In this document: one piece after another, positions 27,827 through 36,127 of the stretch
Position numbering within the stretch: position 1 is the first letter of the stretch
Layout of the letters: the number at the start of each line of letters is the position of its first letter
NCBI RefSeq assembly: GCF_001874645.1
Contig: NZ_CP017887.1
Location: forward strand, 186,001-250,000
Reading direction: 5' to 3'
DNA from: Pseudomonas frederiksbergensis
Lineage (GTDB): Bacteria > Pseudomonadota > Gammaproteobacteria > Pseudomonadales > Pseudomonadaceae
DNA: 64,000 nucleotides
The notes under the pieces: generated by a model
What the model was told of the DNA's origin: nothing
Databases searched by the model: none
What the model saw: only the letters and a program-made list of their open reading frames with translations
Translations under genes and position numbers: made by a program

Positions 27827-30580
27827 ATGCGCCAAAGGGATTTGAAGTTCACCTTCTCCGTACTCTCCGGCCGAATAGAGTTCGAGGTGGTGGAGTTCAC
27901 GTTGGAGGAAGCCCTGTGTGAGCCTTACCGGCTGACACTGGAACTGGCCAGTGACAACGCCAACATCAAATTTGAAGACGTCCTTGATCAACCCGCGCTG
28001 CTCACGATCTGGCAGGGAACCACAGCGGTGCGTCATGTTCATGGACTGGTTTCCAGCTTTACCCAGGGCACGACCGGGTTCCGTCGTACACGCTATCGGG
28101 TCGTGGTTGAGCCGCAACTCGCTCGCTTGAACTTGAGTTCAGACTGGCGGATTTTTCAACAAAAGAGCGTGCCCGAGATCCTCAAGTCGGTGCTCAACGA
28201 GCATGGCGTCCTCGACTATCAAGCCCGTATCAACATCCCGCACCTGCCACGCGAACACTGCGTCCAGGCGGGAGACACCGACCTCTACCTGTTCGATCGG
28301 CTGTCTGCCGAAGAAGGCCTGTTCTATTTCTTCAAGCATGACGCGACCACCCATACGCTGATCCAAAGCGACAAGTTGTATGTCCAGGAACGTATCCAGG
28401 GCGGTCCCGTGCTGTACACCACACAACCCGCGGCTGATGCCATCCAGCCGGTGCTCTACGCCTTCAGCTACACCGAAAACGTGCGCACCGTCGAACAAAC
28501 CCAGCGCGACTACACCTTCAAGCGCCCCACGTTCGACCAACAGCAACACACGGTCGGCGAAGACCTCGAACGCCAGGCCCCGCACTACGAGCGCTATGAC
28601 TATCCAGGGCGCTACAAGGGCAGTGCCGCAGGCAAACCCTTCACCCAGGATCGCCTGCGCGGGCATCGTCGGGATGTCCAGGTCGCGATGGTCGAAGGTG
28701 ACGATCCGCGTTTGATTCCCGGAATGTCCTTTCAACTTACCGGCCACCCACGCAACGATTTCAATCGCTGGTGGCGCTCAGTGCGTATTACCCACAAGGG
28801 TGTACAGCACACCAGCCAGCAAGAAGAGTCCGCCGACACCAACATGGGTGTGAGTTACGACTTCAGTGCCCAGATCATCCCCGATCATGTGGAGTGGCGC
28901 CCCGCGCCGCTGCCCAAGCCACGCATGGATGGTCCGCAGATCGCCAGCGTGGTCGGCCCCGAGGGCGAGGAAATCCACACCGACGAATACGGCCGGGTCA
29001 AAGTGCAATTTCCTTGGGATCGGGAAGGCAAGAACAACGACTTCAGCTCCTGCTGGATTCGCGTGTCGCAAAATTGGGCGGGTGCGCAATGGGGTCATAT
29101 GGCAATCCCGCGTATTGGCCAGGAAGTCATCGTCGACTACCTCGACGGTGATTGTGACCAGCCGATCATCACCGGCCGCACCTACCGTGCGACCCACATG
29201 CCGCCGTACCAACTCCCGAATCACAAAACCCTCAACACCATCAAAAGCAAGGAACACAAGGGCGCACGCGCCAACGAACTGCGCATTGACGACACTACCC
29301 AGCAGATCAGCGCAGCCTTGATGAGCGATCACGGCAGCACCGCCTTGCACCTGGGTTACCTGACACACCCGCGCCCCGATGGCGGCGCGCCACGTGGTGA
29401 AGGTTTCGAGTTACGCACGGACGAACACGGCGCCGTGCGCGCGGCCAAAGGGTTGCTGCTCAGCACCGAAGAGCAACTGAACGCCAATGGTGGGCACCTA
29501 AACCGCGCAACGGTTGTTCAGGTGCTGGAAGCGGCGTTACAACTGGCCAAGGGGCTGGGTGACTACGCGGCGGACAACCAGGGCGTCGGCCATGATACCG
29601 AGCCACAAAAAGACCTCAGTGAAGCGGTCCGAGACCTGGGGCACGGCGCCAACGATGAGCCGGACAAGACCAACGGCGGCAAACCGGCGATTGCCCTGAG
29701 TGGCCAGGCCGGCGTAGCACTGGCATCGCCCAACAGCATTACGCTGGCGGCGGGCGAGCATATCGACAGCGTAGCCCAAGAGAACCAGCAACTAACCTCA
29801 GGGCAAAAGTTCGTGGTCAACGCCGGCACCGACCTTGGGCTGTTCGCCCAAAGTGGCGAGATGCGCCACATCACCCACCAAGGGCTGATGCTGTTGCAAG
29901 CGCAGAAGAACAACATCCGCCTGGAGGCGGATCAGAGTGTGGAAGTCAGCGCGAGCAACCAGCATGTGCTGGTGTCGGCCAAAGAGCACATCACGCTGAT
30001 GTGTGGCGGGGCATACATCACCATCAAGGGCGGCAATATCGAACTGGGCATGCCCGGCAACCTGATCGTCAAAGCGGCCAAACACAGCCTGCTCGGTGCC
30101 ACCAGCCTGGAAGCGGAACTGCCCAAATTCAAAGTCGGCGATACCCAGCGACGCTTTATGCTCAAGCAGATTGACGGGACGTCGGCGATGCCCAACATGC
30201 AGTACAAAATCACCCTGTCCAGTGGCGAAGTGGTCGAAGGAGTGACTGATGCTCAGGGCGCCACGCAGTTGTTGCAGAAAGATGTGATGAGCATTGCCAA
30301 TGTGGCCATGCTCAAGCCGCCCTCCCCCGCAGCCGCGGGTGTCGCGGCAGGCGGTGCGGGGGCTGCTGCCAGTGTTGCCAGTGCCGATGATGATGCGGAG
30401 GAAATTGTGCAGTTCTTTGAATTCAAGGATGACAAAGGTGGACCCGCGCCGCACCACTTCAAGGTGATGTCCGCCGGTGAAGTCGTGGCCGAGGGTTCCG
30501 GTGAGCGCACGCCGGAATTCCCTGCTGACATGGAACTGGAGCTGGAGTCATGGCCGGTAAAGGAGAAACAAAATGCCTGA
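27827..30580 (+). CDS. vgrG: T6SS spike protein VgrG with C-terminal extension
   Basis: 917-aa spike protein at the tip of the Hcp tube. The gp27-like part is N-terminal (FTLEEALCEPYRLTLELAS). The gp5 OB-fold follows at about residue 380 (IHTDEYGRVKVQFPWDREG, then SQNWAGAQWGHMAIPRIGQEV). A DUF2345 beta-helix region comes next (GHLNRATVVQVLEAAL to about 770). An extra C-terminal domain (from TQRRFMLKQIDG, transthyretin-like, with an Ala/Gly linker) may recruit cargo. The ATG of MRQRDLKFTF, with AAGGATC before it, was preferred to the open frame 18 codons upstream. The stop overlaps the next gene by 8 nt. The tle3/tla3 genes downstream match the P. aeruginosa VgrG2b neighbourhood, but no metallopeptidase motif (HExxH) was seen here. 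Confidence 0.95.
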   Translation: MRQRDLKFTFSVLSGRIEFEVVEFTLEEALCEPYRLTLELASDNANIKFEDVLDQPALLTIWQGTTAVRHVHGLVSSFTQGTTGFRRTRYRVVVEPQLARLNLSSDWRIFQQKSVPEILKSVLNEHGVLDYQARINIPHLPREHCVQAGDTDLYLFDRLSAEEGLFYFFKHDATTHTLIQSDKLYVQERIQGGPVLYTTQPAADAIQPVLYAFSYTENVRTVEQTQRDYTFKRPTFDQQQHTVGEDLERQAPHYERYDYPGRYKGSAAGKPFTQDRLRGHRRDVQVAMVEGDDPRLIPGMSFQLTGHPRNDFNRWWRSVRITHKGVQHTSQQEESADTNMGVSYDFSAQIIPDHVEWRPAPLPKPRMDGPQIASVVGPEGEEIHTDEYGRVKVQFPWDREGKNNDFSSCWIRVSQNWAGAQWGHMAIPRIGQEVIVDYLDGDCDQPIITGRTYRATHMPPYQLPNHKTLNTIKSKEHKGARANELRIDDTTQQISAALMSDHGSTALHLGYLTHPRPDGGAPRGEGFELRTDEHGAVRAAKGLLLSTEEQLNANGGHLNRATVVQVLEAALQLAKGLGDYAADNQGVGHDTEPQKDLSEAVRDLGHGANDEPDKTNGGKPAIALSGQAGVALASPNSITLAAGEHIDSVAQENQQLTSGQKFVVNAGTDLGLFAQSGEMRHITHQGLMLLQAQKNNIRLEADQSVEVSASNQHVLVSAKEHITLMCGGAYITIKGGNIELGMPGNLIVKAAKHSLLGATSLEAELPKFKVGDTQRRFMLKQIDGTSAMPNMQYKITLSSGEVVEGVTDAQGATQLLQKDVMSIANVAMLKPPSPAAAGVAAGGAGAAASVASADDDAEEIVQFFEFKDDKGGPAPHHFKVMSAGEVVAEGSGERTPEFPADMELELESWPVKEKQNA

Positions 30581-31187
30581 TCTCATCACGCCACAGATGC
30601 GCAAGCTCGCGGCCATCGGATACGGCGAAGCCTCGACGGACAATAACCCGCAGGAAGTCCGCGCCATATGCTTTACGGTGACCAACCGTATGCGCGCGTG
30701 GGGGCTGGCCGACGTCGCCAGCCTGCTCAAGGAGGCAGGGGACAGTTACGTCGTTGCAATGCAGGGCAACAATGTCCGTTACAACCAACTGATGGCGGCT
30801 TCGGAAGCGGCCATCAATGCCGATCCGAACATGCGCTCGGCAGTGGAGAGTGCGCGGGATGCTCTCGCCCAGCGCGGCAATGATCCCTCCAATGGCGCTT
30901 ACTGGTGGGATGGCATCGATATCAAGAAGTCGACCAACCCCCGACACTCATCTGGGTTCCACTACGGTTCCCCTTCGCACAACATCTTCGGTGTTGCGCA
31001 AGTCTCGAAGCCGGAGAAAATCACCTATTGGACGCAGTTCAACAAAAAGACCAACACAATGGTAAATACCCGCGAGCGGGGTCGTTATAACCACATATAC
31101 CGGTCCACCGCCGCCATCGGCAAAACGATCTTCTGGACCACCAATCCGGAATACATCAAGGCAACCGGCGCCAAGGAATATCGATGA
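30573..31187 (+). CDS. Putative T6SS cell-wall hydrolase effector (SleB-like)
   Basis: 204-aa protein with no signal peptide. The opening MRKLAAIGYGEASTDNNPQEVRAICFTVTNRM resembles SleB/Hydrolase_2 wall lytic enzymes (YGEA-x-x with catalytic Glu, here E19, followed by AVVLNR-like helix), and GFHYGSPSHNIFGVAQ could be the substrate-binding end. It starts inside the vgrG stop (8-nt overlap) and is followed, overlapping by 4 nt, by a secreted partner. Such a vgrG-toxin-periplasmic-immunity layout is standard for peptidoglycan-attacking T6SS effectors. The enzymatic class is inferred and could be another lysozyme-like fold. Confidence 0.6.
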   Translation: MPDLITPQMRKLAAIGYGEASTDNNPQEVRAICFTVTNRMRAWGLADVASLLKEAGDSYVVAMQGNNVRYNQLMAASEAAINADPNMRSAVESARDALAQRGNDPSNGAYWWDGIDIKKSTNPRHSSGFHYGSPSHNIFGVAQVSKPEKITYWTQFNKKTNTMVNTRERGRYNHIYRSTAAIGKTIFWTTNPEYIKATGAKEYR

Positions 31188-31921
31188 GCAAACTCACCCG
31201 TTGTCTGAGCCTGTTTCTCGGCGCGAGCCTGCCCTTTCTGGCGCAGGCATCCCCGGTACAGTTCACCGATTACCGTGCGTTTTATCAGTCGCTGGGCGAC
31301 AACCTGTTTGCCGGACCCGGCAGAGAGCTGGCCAAGCCCTGCGCGGAATCGCCACGGCATTGCCTGTGGGTCAACGCCATGCGCCCGGCGTTTGAACGTT
31401 TTGAGGATGCGCAGTGGAGCGCGCCCGACGAACTGAAGCTCGACCCGCCCAAAGGCACACCCGTAATTGTCTTTGACGGAGAGGCCCTGACGGTCGGCAA
31501 ACAACGCTGGCCACTGCGCGACGCGGTCAACTTCGCCTCGCCGCAATGGCCCGTCGGTGATCCCATCGACCCGGAAAACGTGGCGACCGCCACGGCCTGG
31601 CGCCAAGGTGCCTCAACGTGCCTGGAGTTGCAGTACGTCAGCAGTGGCTACGGTGATCGCTACCCCCTGGTGTTGCTGGTACACGGCCAGCATCTATACG
31701 CGTTACCGCGACTGTTCGCCTCTTGCTCGGCCATTCGCAAGGCGCCCGGCAATCAGTTCAGCTATCCGGAAAACGCCTACCTGGGGGCGGAGCTGGAAAA
31801 CAATCCGACCGGGCTGAAAGTGGATTACCGGGTACCCAATACTAAAAACCCGGTGGCGCAGTACCTGTTGCACTTCCCGAATCAGGGCGATCCCTTCGTA
31901 TTTGAGGCGCAGCGCCAATAG
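31184..31921 (+). CDS. Periplasmic partner, probable immunity protein
   Basis: 245-aa protein with a Sec signal peptide (LSLFLGASLPFLAQA-SP), so periplasmic, the place where a wall hydrolase would act. The mature part has four Cys and no known domain (VQFTDYRAFYQSLGDNLF at its start). The 4-nt ATGA overlap with the upstream putative hydrolase argues for a toxin-immunity pair. It also sits just before tle3, where P. aeruginosa has tli3, so it could instead protect against the lipase. No lipobox was seen. Confidence 0.6.
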   Translation: MSKLTRCLSLFLGASLPFLAQASPVQFTDYRAFYQSLGDNLFAGPGRELAKPCAESPRHCLWVNAMRPAFERFEDAQWSAPDELKLDPPKGTPVIVFDGEALTVGKQRWPLRDAVNFASPQWPVGDPIDPENVATATAWRQGASTCLELQYVSSGYGDRYPLVLLVHGQHLYALPRLFASCSAIRKAPGNQFSYPENAYLGAELENNPTGLKVDYRVPNTKNPVAQYLLHFPNQGDPFVFEAQRQ

Positions 31922-31985
31922 GCATCAGCGGGCGAATCCGTCATGACCTTGCCACGTGCAAGGGGCATCACCTGAGGGGAACAAA

Positions 31986-32129
31986 ATGAAGATCCGAGAC
32001 TCACTACGTCTGCTCATCACGACACCAGCCGACCTGCGTCGGGTAGCAGCCGCCAACCCGGACAGGCGCTCGACCCCATGCGTCGAGACCAATGGGGTAA
32101 TTTTCAAGGAGGAAATGCGCGATGACTGA
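31986..32129 (+). CDS. 47-aa small ORF before tle3
   Basis: A GAGGGG box six bases before the ATG, an uninterrupted 47 codons (MKIRDSLRLLITTPADLRRV...) and an 8-nt overlap with tle3 suggest a translated leader or small protein. It is basic at the start and has no membrane helix. The second tle3 copy has a different small ORF at the same place. It may serve only to couple translation. Confidence 0.4.
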   Translation: MKIRDSLRLLITTPADLRRVAAANPDRRSTPCVETNGVIFKEEMRDD

Positions 32130-34266
32130 CGCTGCCCAGCCGAAAAAAATCTGTTCCAGCCAATCGATCACCATGCCCAGCGGTGGCGACATCCACCTGA
32201 TTCCACCTCCACCGAAGCCCTGTGTGACGATTCTCGTGCACGGCGTCAACGACCTGGCGGGTTGCTACGCACGTATTGAGCAGGGTCTGTGCGAGGGGCT
32301 GAACGAACGCCTCGATATGCCACGTACCTTCCCCAACGGCGCGAACAACCCGGGATACCTGTTGCCGGCCAGCTACACTGCTCCCGCCGATGATGACGGC
32401 GAAGCCAAGAATCCTGATGCCGTGTACTTCCGCCGCAAGGCCGGAGCATCCAGCAACGGCTGCCAGCCACGCAGCGTGGTGGTGCCGTTCTATTGGGGGT
32501 TTCGCGAGGAAGAAGCGTTCATTCAGAAAACCGAAGCGCACGGTCAGTGGCTGGACCGCAATGGCAACCGGCTCGACAAAGCAGGCACCAAGGAAGGCGG
32601 CATGTTCGCCAATGCCACCACCAACCTGCCGGACATGTGGGGCGATGGATTCAACGGCATGTTGTTCGGCTTCATTTCCATGGACTTGCTCGGTGGCTCC
32701 CCCAGCCATCCGTTGTTAACCAGCCCCAACCGTCGTTACATGGTGCTCGCCGCCATGCGTTTGGCCATGCTGATCAAAATCATCCGCAAACGTTATCCGA
32801 ACGACACCATCAATGTGGTGGGCCACAGCCAAGGAACCATGGTGACCCTGCTGGCCCATGCCTACCTCAAGGAGGACGGCGTATCACCTGTGGATGCCTT
32901 CGTCATGTTGAACTCACCCTACAGCCTGTTCCAACCTTCTTTAGAAAAGGGTCAAGACTGGCTTGGGCAACAGACGACGGGGGCACGGATTGCCACCCTC
33001 AAGGGCATATTGCAGTTCATTGCCAACAGCCCCAATCGAGTGCCTGCCTTATCGAGTGTCGCCCTCAAAAACTGTCAAGGATACGGGGCTATCAGCGGTC
33101 CAGGCTGGACCGGGAATGCATCGTCTGTCACCGCCATCAAAGGGCAACAAGTCACCTTCGAGGAACGAGACAATCGTGGCTGCACCTACCTCTACTTCAC
33201 CCCCCAGGACCAGGTTGTTGGCCTGCGCAACGTCCAGGGAATCGGTTGGCAGGGGATCGGGGAGACCGTTGATAAACACGCTGCTCGTACCGAACTGCCA
33301 CTGCGCTTTTACCAACGCATCTTTACCCTGCGTAAACGCAATGGCCAGAAGGAAAAAATTGGCCTGCACGTCCCGCCCTACGTGTACCCCTTGCAACTCT
33401 CAGGCGAGCAAACCTGGGAAGACACTGGCATGAACTGGTTCGGCCGAGGCGTTAAAAATGCTTCGTTTGACGTTAATCAAGGCGTGATGTTAACGGCACC
33501 TCTATTGCCGGTGCCCGCTGAGGCCAGCTTCTCCAACATAGCCCCGCCGGTCGAGCCCGGTGAAGACTCAAAAAGTGGGGTGTATATAGTCAATGAACCG
33601 CTAGACCCCATCGATGCCTCCATTGCCATGAGCCGTGGCGGCTGGAAAGGCGATGACCCCAAACAGGTTCGCGTGGACATTCTGGATGCGCAAAATACGC
33701 TCAAGTATGGGCGCACCAATCTTGATGTCGAAAACGCGCTGAACGAAGGTAAAGAGACCGCCCAAAAGACCCATGTATTTTCAGTTCGCACGCTCGACGA
33801 TGGCACGGTTCGAATCACTCGCGGCGAAACGCCCTACGAGGCGCGATTGCGTCATCAAGGTACAGACTTTCAGGAGCCGATGTCTTTTCACTCGGGCATT
33901 CCAAACAATCCGGAACACAGCCGCCAAGTGCTGGCGTATGACGTGGCGGTGGGAGCCGGAGAGAGCGTAGATGATCCGGCTTTTTATGCGTATTTGTGCC
34001 GGGTGGCGGATTGGCGGTTGGATTGGAAGAGGACTGATGGAGACATAACGGGCCAAGATGAAGATGACTTCGAACGTCCAGACGAAGAGGTTGAGCAACT
34101 CTATCTTCAAGATGAGCATAGGGCTCTGATCGACTCCACAGTGGGGTATCGAAAATCCGGTGCCCTGCCGGACGTCGTAATGAGCCCTCTGCCTTCTTTG
34201 GTAGCAACACAGACCTTCGGTGGCCAAAAGCTCGGTAAACCCATCCGTTTCGGGGGGGAAATCTAA
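32122..34266 (+). CDS. tle3: Tle3-type T6SS lipase effector (first copy)
   Basis: 714-aa alpha/beta hydrolase, assigned to the Tle3 (DUF3274) group of T6SS phospholipases. VTILVHGVNDLAGCY starts the fold; the nucleophile elbow is GHSQG (234-238; Ser236). The central region (FNGMLFGF to NRRYMVLAAMRLAMLIK) and the C-terminal part after about residue 480 (ETPYEARLRHQ, SFHSGIPNNPEHSRQV, FYAYLCRVADWRLDW) are conserved between the two copies. No signal peptide, as expected for VgrG-delivered cargo. It overlaps tla3 by one base (TAATG). Order vgrG...tle3-tla3 is that of P. aeruginosa PA0262-PA0259. Identity by domain recall and context. Confidence 0.82.
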   Translation: MTDAAQPKKICSSQSITMPSGGDIHLIPPPPKPCVTILVHGVNDLAGCYARIEQGLCEGLNERLDMPRTFPNGANNPGYLLPASYTAPADDDGEAKNPDAVYFRRKAGASSNGCQPRSVVVPFYWGFREEEAFIQKTEAHGQWLDRNGNRLDKAGTKEGGMFANATTNLPDMWGDGFNGMLFGFISMDLLGGSPSHPLLTSPNRRYMVLAAMRLAMLIKIIRKRYPNDTINVVGHSQGTMVTLLAHAYLKEDGVSPVDAFVMLNSPYSLFQPSLEKGQDWLGQQTTGARIATLKGILQFIANSPNRVPALSSVALKNCQGYGAISGPGWTGNASSVTAIKGQQVTFEERDNRGCTYLYFTPQDQVVGLRNVQGIGWQGIGETVDKHAARTELPLRFYQRIFTLRKRNGQKEKIGLHVPPYVYPLQLSGEQTWEDTGMNWFGRGVKNASFDVNQGVMLTAPLLPVPAEASFSNIAPPVEPGEDSKSGVYIVNEPLDPIDASIAMSRGGWKGDDPKQVRVDILDAQNTLKYGRTNLDVENALNEGKETAQKTHVFSVRTLDDGTVRITRGETPYEARLRHQGTDFQEPMSFHSGIPNNPEHSRQVLAYDVAVGAGESVDDPAFYAYLCRVADWRLDWKRTDGDITGQDEDDFERPDEEVEQLYLQDEHRALIDSTVGYRKSGALPDVVMSPLPSLVATQTFGGQKLGKPIRFGGEI

Positions 34267-35864
34267 TGCGCTGCATACTCCCTTACTTGTCTATTACCGG
34301 CTTGCTGCTAAGCAGCCATTTAGTTCTGGCGGCAGAATCCTCTCTGGCATCCGCCCGTTGCTTTGCCACACCAGCCACCCCGGTGACTGCTTATACCTCG
34401 ACCAAAAAGGCCTCTACTATGTCCGCTGACGCTCGTTATCATGCACCGTCCTCTTCGCCTCACCTGGAAACTCTGGACGTACTCAGCATTGGTATGAGCC
34501 TCGATGTATTTCGTCAGGGACAAATCTGGCAGACACTGCAAGAACAAAGTGCGTATCAACTGGAGGCGCTGCATCTGGGTAGTATCCTGCCCATGGATCC
34601 GAAGAAATATCCGATCACCTCCGATGACAAAAATCTGGCTTATTCCAAGCGAAAGGCCGATGCCCTGGAGTTGGGTTTACGGGTCTTTCTAGAAAAATGG
34701 CCAATTCCCACTATTACCGTAGTGCGTGACTGGAACTCCAATACGCCGAACTTACGCTTCACTCCTGAAAGAACTCGCGAAATGCTTACCAGTATGGTCG
34801 ACAGCTTTCGCACTGACGCAGGGCTGCACTGGCATCGTATTCGTAACTTACAGGACGGAGTTGTCTGCAATGACACCCCCGAAGGCCTCATAGAAAACAT
34901 CTTCAAACTGTTCGAACACAATCCTGATCTGCCTGCCGTGCTGGTTTACAACGTCGAAGGCATCAATATGGCAGGCGCTTTATCGAGTAGAGATACGTCT
35001 CTTAAATCACTCGGTGCTGTCGCTGGCCCACGCCAACCCGATAAACTCACCGACACCATGGTCGCCCTAGTCGTCGCCCGCCCCGAACGCGTCGAATGGC
35101 TGCGCTACTACGCCCCCTTCACCAAGGTCAACGAGAACAAAATCGACCCCGAATTCACCGGCTGGGGCTGGCGCAAACCGGCCGTCGAATTCCAACCCTC
35201 GGCGTTCATCCCCCAACCCTGGACCGAGCGCGCCTTTGAACAGTGGGACGCGTTGCCGGTACTGGCCAAGATCCATCGCCCCGTCACTGTCTCCCTGCAA
35301 CGCCCGGACAATGGCGAACGCCTGAAGCGCGACGCTCTGAGCGCACAGCTGGCCATCGGTTGGAAAAAAGCCACTGACGGAGTCGCCCCGCCACCGGCCC
35401 GTGTGTTCTACGATGGTGGCTTGCACAGCGCGCCACTGGCCGAACTGGTCCCTGCCCTCGCCGTTGCCCACAGTTCCCTCGACCTGCTCGATTCCCGCGA
35501 AAGCTACGACCTCACCCAACGCCTGGGCGATACCGGCGCCGCTTCGCCCTTCGTTGGTATTGCCCTGGCCACCATGGCCAGCTACCAGAACGCCGACACC
35601 AGCGTGGTCATGCCCCTGCGTCGCCAGGACCAAGCAACGATCATCACCATCACCTCCCCGACACCTGGCAAGAAGCCGGTCGGCAACAAGTTCGGCATCA
35701 ACCTGATGCCTCAAACCGCCAGCAGCAACCAAGCCCCACCCGCGCCCGTCACTACGAGCCCACCGCCGGTGCCTTCGTTGGCGGAGTTCGAGAACCACGA
35801 TTACGCCATTGAGGAGTTCCTGGCCAGCCTGAAACCTAAAGCCGACTGGATGGATGATCTGTAA
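34266..35864 (+). CDS. tla3: Tla3-like adaptor, DUF2875 (first copy)
   Basis: 532-aa protein resembling the DUF2875 Tla3 adaptor that connects Tle3 to its VgrG. Core: LETLDVLSIGMSLDVFRQGQIWQTLQEQ, then RPERVEWLRYYAPFTKVNENKIDPEFTGWGWRKPAVEFQ. The N-terminus looks like a signal peptide (LSITGLLLSSHLVLAA), odd for a cytoplasmic adaptor. In both copies another ATG (here 34418, MSADARYHAP) follows after a short linker and could give a cytosolic form. The one-base overlap with tle3 favours the first ATG. The 3' 860 bp of the gene is nearly identical to the second copy whereas the 5' part differs. Confidence 0.75.
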   Translation: MRCILPYLSITGLLLSSHLVLAAESSLASARCFATPATPVTAYTSTKKASTMSADARYHAPSSSPHLETLDVLSIGMSLDVFRQGQIWQTLQEQSAYQLEALHLGSILPMDPKKYPITSDDKNLAYSKRKADALELGLRVFLEKWPIPTITVVRDWNSNTPNLRFTPERTREMLTSMVDSFRTDAGLHWHRIRNLQDGVVCNDTPEGLIENIFKLFEHNPDLPAVLVYNVEGINMAGALSSRDTSLKSLGAVAGPRQPDKLTDTMVALVVARPERVEWLRYYAPFTKVNENKIDPEFTGWGWRKPAVEFQPSAFIPQPWTERAFEQWDALPVLAKIHRPVTVSLQRPDNGERLKRDALSAQLAIGWKKATDGVAPPPARVFYDGGLHSAPLAELVPALAVAHSSLDLLDSRESYDLTQRLGDTGAASPFVGIALATMASYQNADTSVVMPLRRQDQATIITITSPTPGKKPVGNKFGINLMPQTASSNQAPPAPVTTSPPPVPSLAEFENHDYAIEEFLASLKPKADWMDDL

Positions 35865-35890
35865 ACCTCAGCCCAAGCACGACAACACCC

Positions 35891-35908
35891 GGACGGCAAA
35901 CGCCGTCC
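35891..35908 (+). terminator. Short hairpin between tla3 and PAAR start (first unit)
   Basis: GGACGGC-AAAC-GCCGTCC is a tight stem-loop without T-run; identical in the second unit. It may stabilise or attenuate the mRNA before the PAAR gene. Confidence 0.4.
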
Positions 35909-35936
35909 TCCCAGAGCACACAGGACAGGCACAGCC

Positions 35937-35967
35937 ATGGACATTATTCGACTTGGCGACTCCACCA
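35937..35967 (+). pseudogene. Truncated PAAR gene start (scar of tandem duplication)
   Basis: The first ten codons (MDIIRLGDST) match the intact PAAR gene of the second unit apart from one silent base, then the homology stops abruptly at AGGAGG and the leader of the second tle3 follows. It is the duplication junction: the first unit kept only the PAAR start. Confidence 0.9.
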
Positions 35968-35998
35968 GGAGGCTACGCAGGTGTTGCACAAGGATGCG

Positions 35999-36127
35999 AT
36001 GAATGTGGGGCATGTGCAGATGAAACGCTTGAAAACACTGATGATCGCGGCCGCCGCCCTATCAGGTGCAGCGACGCTCGCCAAACTGGCGTACTCAGAT
36101 CCCTCTCCTGAAAAAGGCCACCCATGA
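35999..36127 (+). CDS. Small membrane/secreted ORF before second tle3
   Basis: 42 codons, or 35 from the second ATG (36020), encode a signal-like segment (MKRLKTLMIAAAALSGAATLAKLAY) and a short tail, overlapping the tle3 start by 4 nt. It could be a small membrane peptide or the end of a lost periplasmic immunity protein of which only the leader remains. The start is uncertain. Confidence 0.4.
   Translation: MNVGHVQMKRLKTLMIAAAALSGAATLAKLAYSDPSPEKGHP

Larger units (their letters stand above)
35006..35967 (+). repeat. Direct repeat A (962 bp), partner at 39011-39972
   Basis: From within tla3 to codon ten of the PAAR gene the two tandem units are almost identical (three substitutions noticed by eye), with a constant offset of 4,005. 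Outside it the units are clearly diverged. This is a recent homogenisation or the footprint of the duplication. Confidence 0.9.

Noticed and set aside
27827..30580. Metallopeptidase domain as in P. aeruginosa VgrG2b
   Set aside because: No HExxH motif was found in the C-terminal extension.
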